Below are positions 11,741 to 29,799 of a stretch of 41,253 nt of DNA, in pieces (the first letter of the stretch is position 1; every line of letters starts with the position of its first letter). The translations under genes were made by a program, and so were the position numbers. The notes under the pieces were generated by a model, which was not told the DNA's origin, did no database searches, and worked only from the letters and a program-made list of their open reading frames with translations. This DNA is from Hypsibius dujardini (taxonomy: Eukaryota > Tardigrada > Eutardigrada > Parachela > Hypsibiidae): the NCBI GenBank assembly GCA_001579985.1, contig LRSR01001721.1, positions 1 through 41,253 on the forward strand. Direction: 5' to 3'.

Positions 11741-14430
11741 TTAGCTCGGGTACGGCGGAAATCCCTTGGGATTAATCGTCATGAAACCGGCCGGCGGCGG
11801 CGGCGGTAAAAGGCGCCCAGCTGAGGGAGCCGGTGGTGGCGGTGGAGGTGCTGTGAAAAGAAGGACAGAGGTGCGCACATAGACAGAAAGACAGAGCGAC
11901 AGATACGCAGACAGACAGACAGATAAATAGACAGACAGACAGACAAACAGATGGACAGGCAGACAGACAGACAGACATATAGACAGACAGATAGATAGAC
12001 AGACAGACAGACAGATAGGCAGACAGGCAGACAGACAGATAAATAGACAGACAAACAGACAGACATATAGACAGGCAGACAGACAAACATATAGACAGAC
12101 AGATAGAAAGACAGACAGACAGACAGACAGACAGACATACAGACAGAAAGAGAGACAGACAGGCAGACAAAAAGGATTCCGACGGTAACTCTAAGGATTT
12201 ACCGTAAGATGGGGTGGGTGGTGGAGGCGGTGGGGGAGGCAAGGCAGATCTAGAGGCACTGGGCGGCGGCGGTGGCGGCGCTGCGGAAGCCCTCGCAGCT
12301 GCCTGGGCTTTTGCCTGATTGAGCTGCTCTTCCTCTTCCCGTTTGGTCTCTTCCCGTTTTGTTTCATTATAACTGTCCAAGATCTTATGGCAAATCTCCT
12401 CCAGCACGTCCGGCGTTAAATTGTCGACAAACTGATCCCACCTATCCGGGATAGCCAATATAGTCACACAAATGAGAATTATTTTTGCTATAAAAGTTTC
12501 TGGTTTAATCTTGGTTAGGTTTTTTGTGTAAAAATTAAAAACTTAGCAACCTTTTTTCACATGCAAAAAATTCAGTTTTTTCTTTAAATTCCTACCAGTT
12601 CAAATGATCCGGTTGTCGTCCGGTCCAGTCCGGTGCCTTGAACTTGACGAGGTAGCAGGCGAGGTACAGAGCCGCGACGGCAATCACTTCCGGCTCCCAT
12701 TCCAAGCAGAGATTGGTCATGTAGGAATCGTTGATGAAGGTCCACGCCATTTGGGCCACTTTTTCGATCCTCGCTTTGTCCCCGATGAAGACCTTAGCGT
12801 ACTTGAGGATGCACGGATAGGGATGGACCACTTGCAGGTCAAATTTGATTGTCTGAAAACGAAAAAGAGATAATAAACCATTCTCAGACACAAGTCCCGA
12901 ATAATTATGACGTAGCATATAAAAATATCTCAATGCATCAATCAAACGACTGATACTATCAATACTTTATCTGACAATGCAAAGCAATCAATCAATTAAT
13001 CAAACGACTGATACTATTAATACTTTATCTGACAATGCAAAGCAATCAATCAATCCATCAATCAATCAAACGACTGATACTATTAATACTTTATCTGACA
13101 ATGCAAAGCAATCGATCAATCAATCAATTAATCAAACGACTGATACTATCGATACTTTATCTAACAATGCAAAGCAATCAAGCAATCTATCAATCAAACG
13201 ACTGATACTATCGATACTTCATCTAACAATGCAAAGCAATCAATCAATCAATCAATCAAACGAACGCTCCATCACGTCATGTCCACGTAACGATGCAAAA
13301 AGAATTTCCTCCCATAATTGAGTTCCGCACAGCAGTACACATCAATTCAGAATGGCAGCGAAATCTCCGTCGGGAGTAGTACCCGTTATAGATTCCTCTT
13401 TGAGAAGGAAGACTTTTATTCAAAACAGAAATAATCAAGCGCATGCTTTAACCAATCAATCAAGCAAGCAAATAATCGCTGCAAAAAGCAGCCTGATGTC
13501 CCTTCAATGTCTGTTTCCCACTCGCATCGTCAGCTTCCCCCATATCCATCTACAAAAACAGTTGCCAAAATACCTTGGCAAAAACTTTCGTCACCACTCA
13601 GTTCTCTTTCGGTCCGATGGGAGGGTACTGTTGCGTGAAAGTTTCCAATTTTTAAATTAAACCTTGTAGGCTCAATCAATCAATCTATCAATAATACAAT
13701 CCATAATACAATCAATCAATAATACAATCAATAATACAATCAATCAATCAAGCACGGTTTCGCCGCAAAAACGATGCTCATTCTAAAACTCCACTTCCCA
13801 AAACCCATTTCGACCAAAACCCGCTGCCCAAAAGTAACTTGAGAAGTACCCGTTCAGCCACAGTAACTTATCGTTCGAAGGAAAAATACATTTATGTAAG
13901 CCAGGATGAATATCAAAAATCAAAATTAATCTTTCCGCCAATCAATCAATCAAGCAACTGATTCCCCACAAAAAGCGATGCCCATTCTAAAAGTCCACTT
14001 CCCGACACCAATTCCGACCAAATCCCGCTACCTTGAGAAGCACCCGTTCCGCCACCAGCAGTTCATCCTTGGGTTCGCTGGTGAAGGCGTCGAATTCCTC
14101 CGGCTTGAGCAGTCGCTGCGCCTCGGAGATGATATCTTTGGCCTTCTTCGGGGTCTCCTCCACCTTCCCACTCAAGAACAGCGAGGCGCACGCGATCACG
14201 TGCTTGTTGAACTCGCTGAAGCTGTGGAACATGTAGAAGCGATGGAAGAAGACCAGCCCGGTGGAGCAGGTGTCGTAGCGGAGGGAGAGATTCGTCCCGA
14301 TGTCGAGAAGAAGTCGCGCTCCTTCGCGTCGGAAAGTGTTCTCCTGCTCGGCGGAGAAGCCCACCGCCTGGCTCGGGGTGCGTTCCAGGTGGTCCTTGGA
14401 GAAGTACCAGCAGATTGTGGGTTGAGGCAT
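11741..14430 (-). CDS. CCNK: Cyclin K, partner of CDK12/CDK13
   Basis: Cyclin K activates CDK12/13, which phosphorylate the RNA polymerase II C-terminal domain in the nucleus. Exons in transcript order: 14430-14032, 12852-12596, 12441-12203, 11850-11741; 1005 bases, 334 residues. Exon 1 begins [20 protein letters not shown] and carries the first cyclin fold with [31 protein letters not shown] and [14 protein letters not shown]. Exon 2 carries [12 protein letters not shown] and [12 protein letters not shown]. Exon 3 completes [10 protein letters not shown] and [13 protein letters not shown], then a charged [12 protein letters not shown] segment and polyproline. Exon 4 is proline-rich and ends FPPYPS. 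The order and wording match CCNK better than CCNT. It is shorter than the 580-residue human form. Intron 1 is long and contains tandem repeats and a copy of the exon 1 border; intron 3 holds an (ACAG)n tract. Confidence 0.95.
11878..12170. repeat. (ACAG)n tract in cyclin K intron 3
   Basis: About 290 bp of ACAG with scattered ATAG, ACAA and GGCAG interruptions. It occupies nearly the whole intron between exons 4 and 3. Confidence 0.92.
12931..13260. repeat. Tandem array of about five 55-65-bp units in cyclin K intron 1
   Basis: Each unit joins CAATCAATCAA to AAACGACTGATACTAT, then ATACTT, ATCT and ACAATGCAAAG. Units vary mainly in the number of ATCA repeats. Stop codons are absent on the plus strand, giving a spurious ORF. 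Confidence 0.88.
13771..13862. repeat. Duplicated copy of the cyclin K exon 1 donor region
   Basis: ACGATGCTCATTCTAAAACT through CTTGAGAAGTACCCGTTCAG closely follows 13976-14062, where GCGATGCCCATTCTAAAAGT leads into CTTGAGAAGCACCCGTTCCG, the end of exon 1. The copy therefore includes a diverged stretch of coding sequence and the splice donor, about 205 bases further into the intron. Only a few codons are covered, so it is not a usable exon. Confidence 0.75.
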
Positions 14431-14845
14431 TCTTTGTTTGCTGCCGTTTGTTGAGGAGTTTCGAGTTTGTTGTCAAAAGAAAGAATGAGAGACAGTTATT
14501 TAAAGCCACTTAATCAGCCAATCAATCAATCAATCGAAAGCGTTAAATGCGAAACTCAAAATCTCATGTTCGTTTCGTTCTGTGGTTTTGTTCGTTTGTT
14601 CCTTTAGAATTTGTGTTTGTTCCGAGAAGTACCAGCAGATGGTGGGTTTTTTTGCTGCCGTTTGTTCACTCGAAAAGGAGGTTTCGAGTTTGTTGTTGAA
14701 GGATAAAGTGAGCGCCAGTTATTTAAAGCGACTTAATCAGCCAATCAATCAATCAATCGAAAGCGTTACATGCGAAACTCAAAATCTCATGTTCGTTTCG
14801 TTCTGTGGTCTTGTTCGTTTGTTCCTTTAGGATTTGCGTTTGTTC
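14399..14845. repeat. Tandem duplication of about 225 bp across the cyclin K start
   Basis: Copy A starts GAGAAGTACCAGCAGATTGT at 14399, inside exon 1, and runs to about 14620. Copy B starts GAGAAGTACCAGCAGATGGT at 14624 and runs to about 14845. Shared landmarks include GCTGCCGTTTGTT, TTTCGAGTTTGTTGTTG/C, TTATTTAAAG and CGAAACTCAAAATCTCATGT. Copy B has lost the ATG. The duplication therefore repeats the first codons, 5' UTR and proximal upstream DNA of cyclin K. Confidence 0.85.
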
Positions 14846-15114
14846 CTGTAGGAGTTCAGTTTGTTCCATGAATTTCGGATATCTGAGAGAGCGGAGGTTC
14901 CTTTCTGTTAGTCTGCCAGCGATGAAGGAGGAAATCCCTTTTGCTGTTTCTTTTATTTTTCTGGCTTCGCTCGACTCGAGGAAGCGCGGAAGAAATCTCC
15001 ACGGACACTCATGGGTCGAAAATTATTTCTAGTGTTGGAAATTTCGGATCAGTAATCCCAAGTCTAAATTCAACCTCAATTCTCAAGCCTCAATTTTCCG
15101 CCAGGTTTTATTTT
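14431..15114. other. Cyclin K upstream region and SP2 downstream region
   Basis: Apart from the tandem duplication, about 14850-15105 has no recognised feature. The cyclin K promoter should lie here; I saw no TATA box. A (AATC)n run is present in both duplicate copies. Confidence 0.5.
15107..15112 (-). terminator. Poly(A) signal AATAAA just after SP2 stop
   Basis: TTTATT on the plus strand reads AATAAA on the minus strand, two bases beyond the TGA at 15117-15115. If used, the 3' UTR would be very short. Confidence 0.4.
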
Positions 15115-16475
15115 TCATTTCTTCTGTTTCCCTAACGAGATTGTGACAACGCGATCGGTAATTCCCTTAATCCAGTTGCGGTATTGGCCGACGCGTGTGA
15201 AGACCGCTGGACCGTTTTGTCCACAACTGTAAAAGAAGCAGACCGGTCAGTTTTTGGTACAGAACAGGGAACCGGTTGCCGTACCCCGCTCCGAAGCTGA
15301 CCACTCCTTCTTGAACCCACTGCCCGGCGTTGCCTTCGACTTGACAGACCAACGGCCCTCCACTGTCACCCTTAAGACATTGATAAAAAACCCGATACTA
15401 GATTCAGGCAGCAGACAAAAGACCACAGACAACCAACGCTTTAGGCAAATAGTCTATCAACAGTGTGACAGACAGACAAACAAGTCGGCAAGCCGACAGG
15501 TAAACAGACAGACAGACAGGCAGACAGACAGACAGACAGACAGGCAGACAGACAGACAGACAGACAGTTAGACAGTTAGACAGACAGACAGACAGACAAA
15601 CAGTTAGACAGTTAGACAGTTGGACAGACAGACAGACAGACAGATAGACAGACAGGCAGACAGACAGTTTTATCGTACTTGACAAGGTTCACGGTCGAGC
15701 TGTTCAGCAGCCGTGCAAATCATGTTCTCATCGATCTGAATTTGGCCCCAAATTTGCCGGCAGTAGGAACGTTCGAGAATGGGCAGCACCGCTTGTTTCA
15801 GCACGTCACTGGGTATGATGATGGGCCGTGGCGGCTGTATTTGGCGTCGAATTCTCGTCCCGCGAAATATGCCCGTTACTTGGTTGACCGTCGAGCCCCA
15901 TCCCGTCACCACACAGACACGGTCATCTACGGCGTCCGAGCCTTGGTCTCCCAGACAGATCGGTTGGACCGTGGCGGAGTAGGTGATCGGGATAGACAGC
16001 TTGAGGACGGTGATGTCGTCACGGACGCCGGTTGGGCCTTGGACGAAGCCCGGGTGGTTGGTCACGGTGTCGACGTCATAGTCCGCTTGACGAGCTTCGA
16101 CGACCTGCACGGAGTGGTCCCCGACGCGGACGAAGAACTTCTGCTGCGATAAGCTGTGTAAAATCAAAGGAAACGAAATTTCTGGCCGTAACGATCTGTC
16201 GAAAGATTCGGATAAATCTGATCCTGTCAGACTTACTTGAATTGAGCGAAGCAGTGGGAAGCCGTGAGAATATGGCGTCGGTCTATGATGCTGCCGCCGC
16301 ACATGAACCCGGCTTTCTGTCCGAGCGGATTCTTGAATCCAACTCGCACTTGCCAAGGCCAACTTCCAGATACCGCTTCCTCTCCTCCTAACAGCACAAC
16401 GAAAAGAACATTTATGTCAAAATCTAGAACAAAACAGGAGTCCGTCTGTCTACCTGCCTGTCTGCCTGTCTGTCC

Positions 16476-16533
<58 letters not shown>

Positions 16534-16756
16534 GTGTCTGCCTGTGTGTGTGTCTGCCTGTGTGTCTGTGTGTCTGTCTGTCTGTCGTCGGTCAATAATT
16601 TCCTAGGCTTCTTCCGGGCATCTTACCTCGGACCCTCGTAAACTGGGTCTCATTTAAGACGGGACTAATCGGGGGTATTCCACATGTCCCATCCTGGCAG
16701 TAAACGCAGGTCACTGTGATCGAAGCAAGCAGGCTAAGCCAAAATGGATAGTTCAT
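15115..16756 (-). CDS. Secreted trypsin-family serine protease (SP2)
   Basis: Exons in transcript order: 16756-16627, 16387-16237, 16153-15679, 15370-15285, 15226-15115; 954 bases, 317 residues, all phases agreeing. MNYPFWLSLLASITVTCVYC looks like a signal peptide. A short propeptide with CGIPP leads to the predicted activation site R|GGEEAVSG, where most relatives have IVGG. His57 is in TASHC, Asp102 in DDITVLKL and Ser195 in GDSGGPLVC, so the triad is complete. The C-terminal exon reads CGQNGPAVFTRVGQYRNWIK. The base of the S1 pocket is unusual: the residues before CQGDSGG are Glu-Pro where trypsins have Asp-Ser, and PAVF replaces PGVY, giving Ala226. An in-frame ATG at 16798 would add 14 polar residues before the signal. 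The substrate cannot be predicted. SP1 is its paralogue. Confidence 0.93.
15460..15668. repeat. (ACAG)n tract in SP2 intron 3
   Basis: ACAG repeats with ACAGTTAG interruptions. The tract ends about ten bases from the exon 3 donor at 15678. Confidence 0.92.
16440..16588. repeat. (CTGT)n tract in SP2 intron 1
   Basis: An almost pure CTGT run of about 25 units followed by GTGTCTGCCTGTGTG variants, opposite in orientation to the tract at 15460-15668 in the same gene. Confidence 0.92.
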
Positions 16757-18859
16757 GTTGCCTCTCGGATTGGGTTCGTCTTTAATGTTTGACTGCACGT
16801 TCTGATGAGTTTTCTGAAATGTTGGCGTGAAAATAGTGCAGGCACGAGTCAGTGAGGTCGAGGAGATAAGGACATACGGACCTGTTAAGTACTATCCGTG
16901 TTGCGGTTATCCCCCATAACTAATGAGGAGTTCCGCGTTCTTCCGATTGCAAGGCAAATATTTTATCTCTTCCGATGGCCGAATTCCAGGCACAACAGAT
17001 TGTGGGTTCTTCGCCGCGGGAATGCACACTGCCAAGCGTCACCCTGCACGGCACGCGTTGGTCATGTATACAGTATACTACACGTACACTGTATTATAGA
17101 TATACATTTGTAGATAGAAATATTATATTTTCATCACCAATCTCTGCAGTGCAAACAGAACTAATCTGCTGACGATTCTGGTGGTCTCTATTCATTCAAG
17201 GCCTGCCACGAGTTTCTCCTTTGTCGTAAACAGTTCATATCCTCACCGCAATCATTTGATATCTATTGTTTGCGTCCTACCTTCCTCTTTGTGACGGTGC
17301 AGCATTGCTTCTGCAACACCTGTTAGCACTTTGTACAACACGTGTGTCTGTCTATCGCTCTGTCTGTGTGTTTGCCTGGATGTCTGGCTGTCTGTCTGTT
17401 TGCTTACAGTATCTGTCTGCATGTCGTCAGTCTGTCTGTCTGTCTGCCTGCCTGTCTGTCTGTCTGCCTGTGTACTTGTCTGTCTGTCTGCCTGCCTGTC
17501 TTTCTGTGTGTCTGTGTCTGTGTGTCTGCCTGCCTGTTTGCTTGTCTGTCTGTCTGTCTGTCTATCCTTACTTCACCGGAAAGGGGAAAACTTAGACATT
17601 TTTCTTCATTATTGGGCCAAGCGAGTAAGAGAGAAAGCGACCTCCAAAAGACCACATCATCGCCTCCAGGTTTCCCGCCAGAAAAGTATGAAAACGGGGC
17701 AGCAGCAGCAGCAGCACACATCTCAAACCGTCTTCACAGACCCAATATTACAAACATACCGAGCCCCCGCAAAAATACTGACATAGGAAAAACCAAAGCC
17801 AACTAGCCAGCGCACCGTTCGCTCTCCAAAGGTGTCTCTCTCTCTCCCCCACACACATCACCCAAACATGCCGGAAAAAGTTACACAATCCAGCCCAGCC
17901 GCAAACTCGCAGAAGGGAAAGAAGCTACAGAAGAAGCAAGACCGTCTTAACATGGGATAAAAAACATGAGGAGCAGCGCAGGGCCATGCGCTGAGATAAA
18001 TATACGTTAATTCTACTTCTATATTACACAAACCATGACGACGAGGGAGACCTCCAGGGAGACCTCGAGGAAAAGAGAGAGTACACAATTAAAAAACTTC
18101 TCTCTCTCTCTCTCCCCGAAAAGAGTCCGCAACGGGGGAGTATTTCTACCACTACCACTACTACTACTACTACTGCACACACAAGTATATAAAACAAGAA
18201 CTCCCGACGTTTTCCCCCACCCCGTCCGTCCAGTGGGCGGGGCCTAAAAACGAGACGCCATCAGTGTTCCCCTTCCGTCTTCCCGATTCCCAATGTGCAA
18301 CAATGAAGGCGTGGAAGCAGTCAAGAAAGAAGAGGATGGATGCCAGGCAAATGGAAGGCAGCAGCAGGAGCAGCGTCGTCCGAATGATGAAAGCAGAGTG
18401 TGTGTGTGGTAAAAAAGAAGGCGAAAAGGGGGGGGGGAGATATACAATAGATAAATATAACGAAAAAGAGCGGTGAAAACGATAAGATCCTCCAAACTAA
18501 CAACCAGGACCTTCCGTCCCCTCCGTCCCCGACGGACCACCGGGGAAGCGGAATAACGAAAGATGGACTCGCAAGACGAGTCTTGTGTGTGTTGAATGGT
18601 CAGGGACGTCTTCGACGACGACGACGGACCACCGAAAAATGCCACTGCGGACAGACCGACAAAGTGTGTGTGTGTGTGTGTAAACCAGGAGAGGAGAGAG
18701 GGGGCGGGTGTGCAGCACCACTGGAAATCACCGGTTCAAACGAGATTCGGGTTGTTGGAAAAGAAGAAGCCGGACACGCGCCTCTGAGTGTGTGTTCTCT
18801 TCCCCGCACATGCCACGCGGTCACGGGATTCTCCCCAGCAGCAAGCAGCTCTCAGTTCC
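16757..18859. other. Intergenic region between SP2 5' end and EcR 3' end
   Basis: No gene recognised. A CTGT-rich block lies at 17340-17567, short CAG triplets at 17700-17716, a (CT)n run at 18102-18117 and a (GT)n run at 18665-18680. The EcR 3' UTR must occupy the right part, but no AATAAA was found on the minus strand close to the stop. The SP2 promoter should be near 16760-17000. Confidence 0.5.
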
Positions 18860-25934
<7,075 letters not shown>

Positions 25935-26292
25935 CTTCGCCGTGCTGATCATAGTCCCAATACATGTGCTGCTCCATCGGCTCGTGCTTGATGTGCATCT
26001 CGCTGCTGTAGGGCGGCGGATGGACCATCTGCGAATGATGCAGCTGCTGCTGCTGCTGATGATGTCCGTAGCTTCCTCCTCCTCCGCCGCCGAGCAAATG
26101 CTGCGGCGCGTGCATTCCGTTGTGCATCGGGCCGTGCGACTGCGGAATCGCTGGGGCAATCATACAGTCACCGGTGCCCGGCGGCGCCGGATACCCCGAG
26201 TAGTCCATGAGCTTCTGCGGCTGGGGACCTCCCGGCTGGCGGTGGAAGATTCCTCCGTGAGGTCCTCCCGGGACGCCACGTTGATGGTCCAT
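25935..26292 (-). CDS. EcR: EcR alternative first coding exon, His/Gln/Pro-rich (B-type)
   Basis: From ATG 26292 to a phase-1 donor (GGCGAAG|GTACTT), 119 codons are open. The protein begins MDHQRGVPGG, has a run of glycines, a GHHQQQQQLHH stretch, and MHIKHEPMEQHMYWDYDQ, which contains the sumoylation-type motif IKHE. The phase-1 end joins exactly to the common exon (G|GC, giving EGRDEVSSS). The joined product would be 552 residues. Composition is typical of a transactivating A/B domain. I call it B-type only because it is distinct from the EcR-A-like exons further upstream; homology to insect B1 is not shown. Confidence 0.82.
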
Positions 26293-27190
26293 TTTCCGCG
26301 CCTCGCACTCAACACTTTACGAATCGAAGATGACTCGAGGCGCAAAATAAAAATCAATCCAGGCCTGCGCGGGGCTAAAAGTCCACCACCATGGCAAGAT
26401 CAAGGTCGGGGACGAACGGAAGGAAGAGAAGAAGAGAATTTGCAACAGGTGCCAGCTGATTGGTTGATCAGCAGCTCGGCCACAAGACTGCACCGGCAGT
26501 TGATTGGCTTGATTGATTTGAGTGAACTGAACTGAAGTGGAGCACACCTGGTTGATTGATTGATTGGCTGGCGGAAAACTTCACATCGGCGAAAATGATT
26601 TTAATTTACCGAGAAAAAAACAGCGATGTGGGAAAAGGAGTAAAAGTGTGAGTGTGTGAGTGTGTGAGTGTGTGTGACACGCCAGTTCCACGACCTCTCC
26701 AAAAAACGTTCACGCAAATGAATGATGATGACGGGGACCGACCAGAGGGAGAGACAAAACAGACAAGGCCGAGAGACCGCACACACGCAACGCACGCCCG
26801 TTGTTGAAGAGAGAGGAGAGAGCAGCAAGGCTGTGTGTCTGAGGGGCGATTCAAGATCAGTAGGCCAAGCCAATGAGAATGCCGCGTCCCGTCCACAACG
26901 GCTCAGCGCACGAAACCGGCCAATGAGAAATGACCGACACGCCCACAGGCGATACAACAGCCAATCACGCGGCGCGCCACCGCCACACTCACAATTAGCC
27001 CGCGCGACCGTCTCCACCTCCTCCGCTGGGTTACAAATGAGAAAGTTTGAAGGGAGTTACGCCGGTGTGAGGAATTAAAAACGCGATTAGACAGTGCAAG
27101 TTATATAAGGGTAAATATTTAGAAGGGGAGAATGACCGATATTGCTCTCTCGGTGTCGGTAATACGCTCACAGACAAGGCAAGTGCAGGG

Positions 27191-27234
<44 letters not shown>

Positions 27235-28783
27235 CGTTACACCAGTTCCCGTCCCGGCGCGTTAAAGCATCTTTCCGATGCACAGTAACTTTTCCGGTTC
27301 GTAATAAACGGAAGCCAAAACTGTTTTTATGAACCACAAAGAGTTCGAATTATCAGTCTCCCACTGTCTGCCTGTCTGTGTGTGCTTGTCTAGATATAGA
27401 CACAGAGTCAGTCAGTAAGGTGCTCTAAGAGCCTGACGCAACATTTTGTCTAGGGGTCGATCACTTTCGGTCCTCGCACCCGCACAGGTATAAGGTTCAG
27501 ACAAGACTGGTTCAGACAAGATTGGTACAGACAAGACTGGTTCGGCCGGATTCCCCCACAAGTTGTCGCCATCCACGCGCCCGCAAGCCGGAATTTTTCG
27601 TCGAGGCAGGGAGATAACACAAACTGCACATAACCAATACAACACAAACAGACACAGACACCAAGACCGTGGTCGAGAAAAACCTGTCTTAGGGTTCGCT
27701 AATGACCACACACATACATATCATATTGATCTACTGCCGTCATGACACAATGACTGGTGAAATTTGATTCTCGCAAGCGGGTATGATGCAAAAAATTCAG
27801 AACAGTCAATCCGTCCAGGCAGACAGACAGACAGGCAGGCAGGCAGGCAGACAGACAGACAGACAGACAGACAGACATACAGACAGAGAGAAAGGCAGGC
27901 AGGGAGATGAACAGGCAGGCAGACAGACAGACAGACAGGCAGGCAGATGGACAGACAGGCAGGCAGATGGACAGACAGGCAGACAGACATACAGGCAGGC
28001 AGACAGACAGACACTGCGCGCGAGCCAGGCATGCGATCAAGTCGAGAGTCATTTCGTCCACGTCCAATACGGTTTTTTCTGCTCGGATGAAATTAGCTTG
28101 AGTTGTTGCAGATTGCGCCTGTCCACCGGCGAAAGTGTTATCAGTCCCTGTGGAGAAGAAGAAAAGGAAAACAAGACGGGACGGTGCACATCCTTCGTTG
28201 TAGGTGGCGTCGTGCAGTGCAGATGTCTGCCTGTCCAGTGTGTGTCCAGTCAGGCATTCAGGCATGCAGGTCGGATGTTTTCTTCACCCACCATCTGCTG
28301 CACCCTTCTCCTCTTTAGCGTCCTCGTTTTCGTCGAAGGGGTCGGTCGGTTTGTGAAACAAAGCGACATACAAAAATGAATGACGAAAAGCAGAGTGGGC
28401 GCGCAATGCAAATCGGTTTGTCTGTCAACCAAAGGCACATTTTCGAGACTAGACGCCGCCGCCGGCATCATTAAATTAACGTTTCAGACAACACACCCGA
28501 GAAGGAGAGATCTGCTATCCAAGATGTAGTTTGTCAGCGGTGGGTTGCTCTGGTCCCACTTGCGGAAGCGTGCAATCGGATGGTGACGGTCAAGGTGAAG
28601 AAGACATTCGAATGTCGATCAAGGATTAAAGAGAGAGAGACAACGAAAACCGCGCAGCGGGCACAAGATTTCAGATGATAAGAGTCTTTATGCAGTTTGT
28701 TTGAAAAAACAACGTCGCAGAAGGTCTGCAGACATAAAACAGGCACAAATAGGCAGTAGCAGACAGACAGACAGACAGACAGA

Positions 28784-28820
<37 letters not shown>

Positions 28821-29014
28821 AAGGTTAAACAGACAGATAGACAGTCAGTCAGTCAGTCAACAGCCAGACAGTCAGTCAACAGCCAGACAGTCAGTCAACA
28901 GCCAGACAGTCAGGGGGACAGACAACGCAGCTCATAAACAATTCTTCGCGCCTTTTCGTACCTCAAAAGAAAGCTCAACGACACAAGAATCGATCACCAT
29001 CCGCGACAACTCAC
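26293..29014. other. 5' region of the B-type EcR exon plus intron
   Basis: It contains three CCAAT boxes (26870-26965), a TTATATAAGG word at 27101, (GGCA)n at 27189-27234, an ACAG block at 27815-28012 and another at 28755-28925. Between 28010 and 28700 the minus strand has several open stretches with splice-like borders, for example an acceptor after CTTCTTCTCCACAG near 28151, that I could not connect into a gene. Confidence 0.5.
26870..26965. promoter_or_regulatory. Three CCAAT boxes upstream of the B-type EcR exon
   Basis: GCCAATGAGAATG at 26869, GCCAATGAGAAATG at 26919 and GCCAATCACG at 26960 lie 50 and 40 bases apart, all in the same orientation. They are about 580-670 bases upstream of the ATG at 26292. 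CCAAT boxes bind NF-Y in animal promoters. A TATATAA word lies further out at 27102. Promoter activity is inferred only from this grouping and position. Confidence 0.4.
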
Positions 29015-29117
29015 CATATAAGAATCGTTCCGAATACATGAAAAAGTCCGGCGAATCCGGCATGGCAAAATGCTCGCTCTTCAACTGCTCAACCGGCATC
29101 TCCGTGATCAAGGCCAT
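29015..29117 (-). CDS. Candidate EcR alternative first exon (34 codons)
   Basis: ATG at 29117 (or 29099, which has the better context GAGATGC) opens a frame to a phase-1 donor TTATATG|GTGAGT, the phase required by the common EcR exon. The peptide is short, acidic and aromatic: MPVEQLKSEHFAMPDSPDFF followed by MYSERFLY, with LKSE fitting a sumoylation motif. Drosophila EcR-B2 also uses a very short, acidic isoform-specific N-terminus. The same frame stays open past the donor to a second possible donor at about 28965, so it could instead belong to something else. No transcript evidence is available. Confidence 0.4.
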
Positions 29118-29753
29118 AAACGAAATACGTATTAACAATCACGCAATTCCACCGAAAAGAGTACAGAACAATAACCGCCCCCTTCGGGAAGATATTCCAG
29201 ACAAAAAATGCCTGCAAATGGATCTCCGTTAAACGGTCACTCAGTCACTCAGTCACTCAGTCAAGTCGCTCGTCGCGCCGGCAGACAAACAAACGCGTGT
29301 CCAACGTCAGTCACACCCAAATCCGGGATGAAAGAAGGAAGGGAGGAATGAAGAAGAGTGAGACGACGCGTCGAGGAAAAAGGCCAACGTCGTCGCCTGT
29401 GGACGCTTTCTTTCGGCCAAAAGAGAAAAGAACGCAAAGAAGGATTAATTTCACCGGTCAAGGCAATCAAGAGAGCCACAGGCAGACAGGTCGAAAATGG
29501 GGAAAAAGCTTCGGGGATTCCGGATCGAGTGCAAACAACGCTAATGCCATGTGCAGAAAACGATAATTCGGAAATATGTCTGTCTGTCTCTCTCGCTCGT
29601 GTGTGTCTGTCTGTCTGTCTGACGGAAGAGAGCGCAATAAAATACACTTTTCTTTTCTTCGTTCGTCTCTTCTCTCGCGCGATCGAGGAAGGGGTGCAAT
29701 GGTCGTGTCCTTCCTCGTCCGTCCTCGACCAATGATTCTCTTCTTTCCTTCTG

Positions 29754-29799
<46 letters not shown>

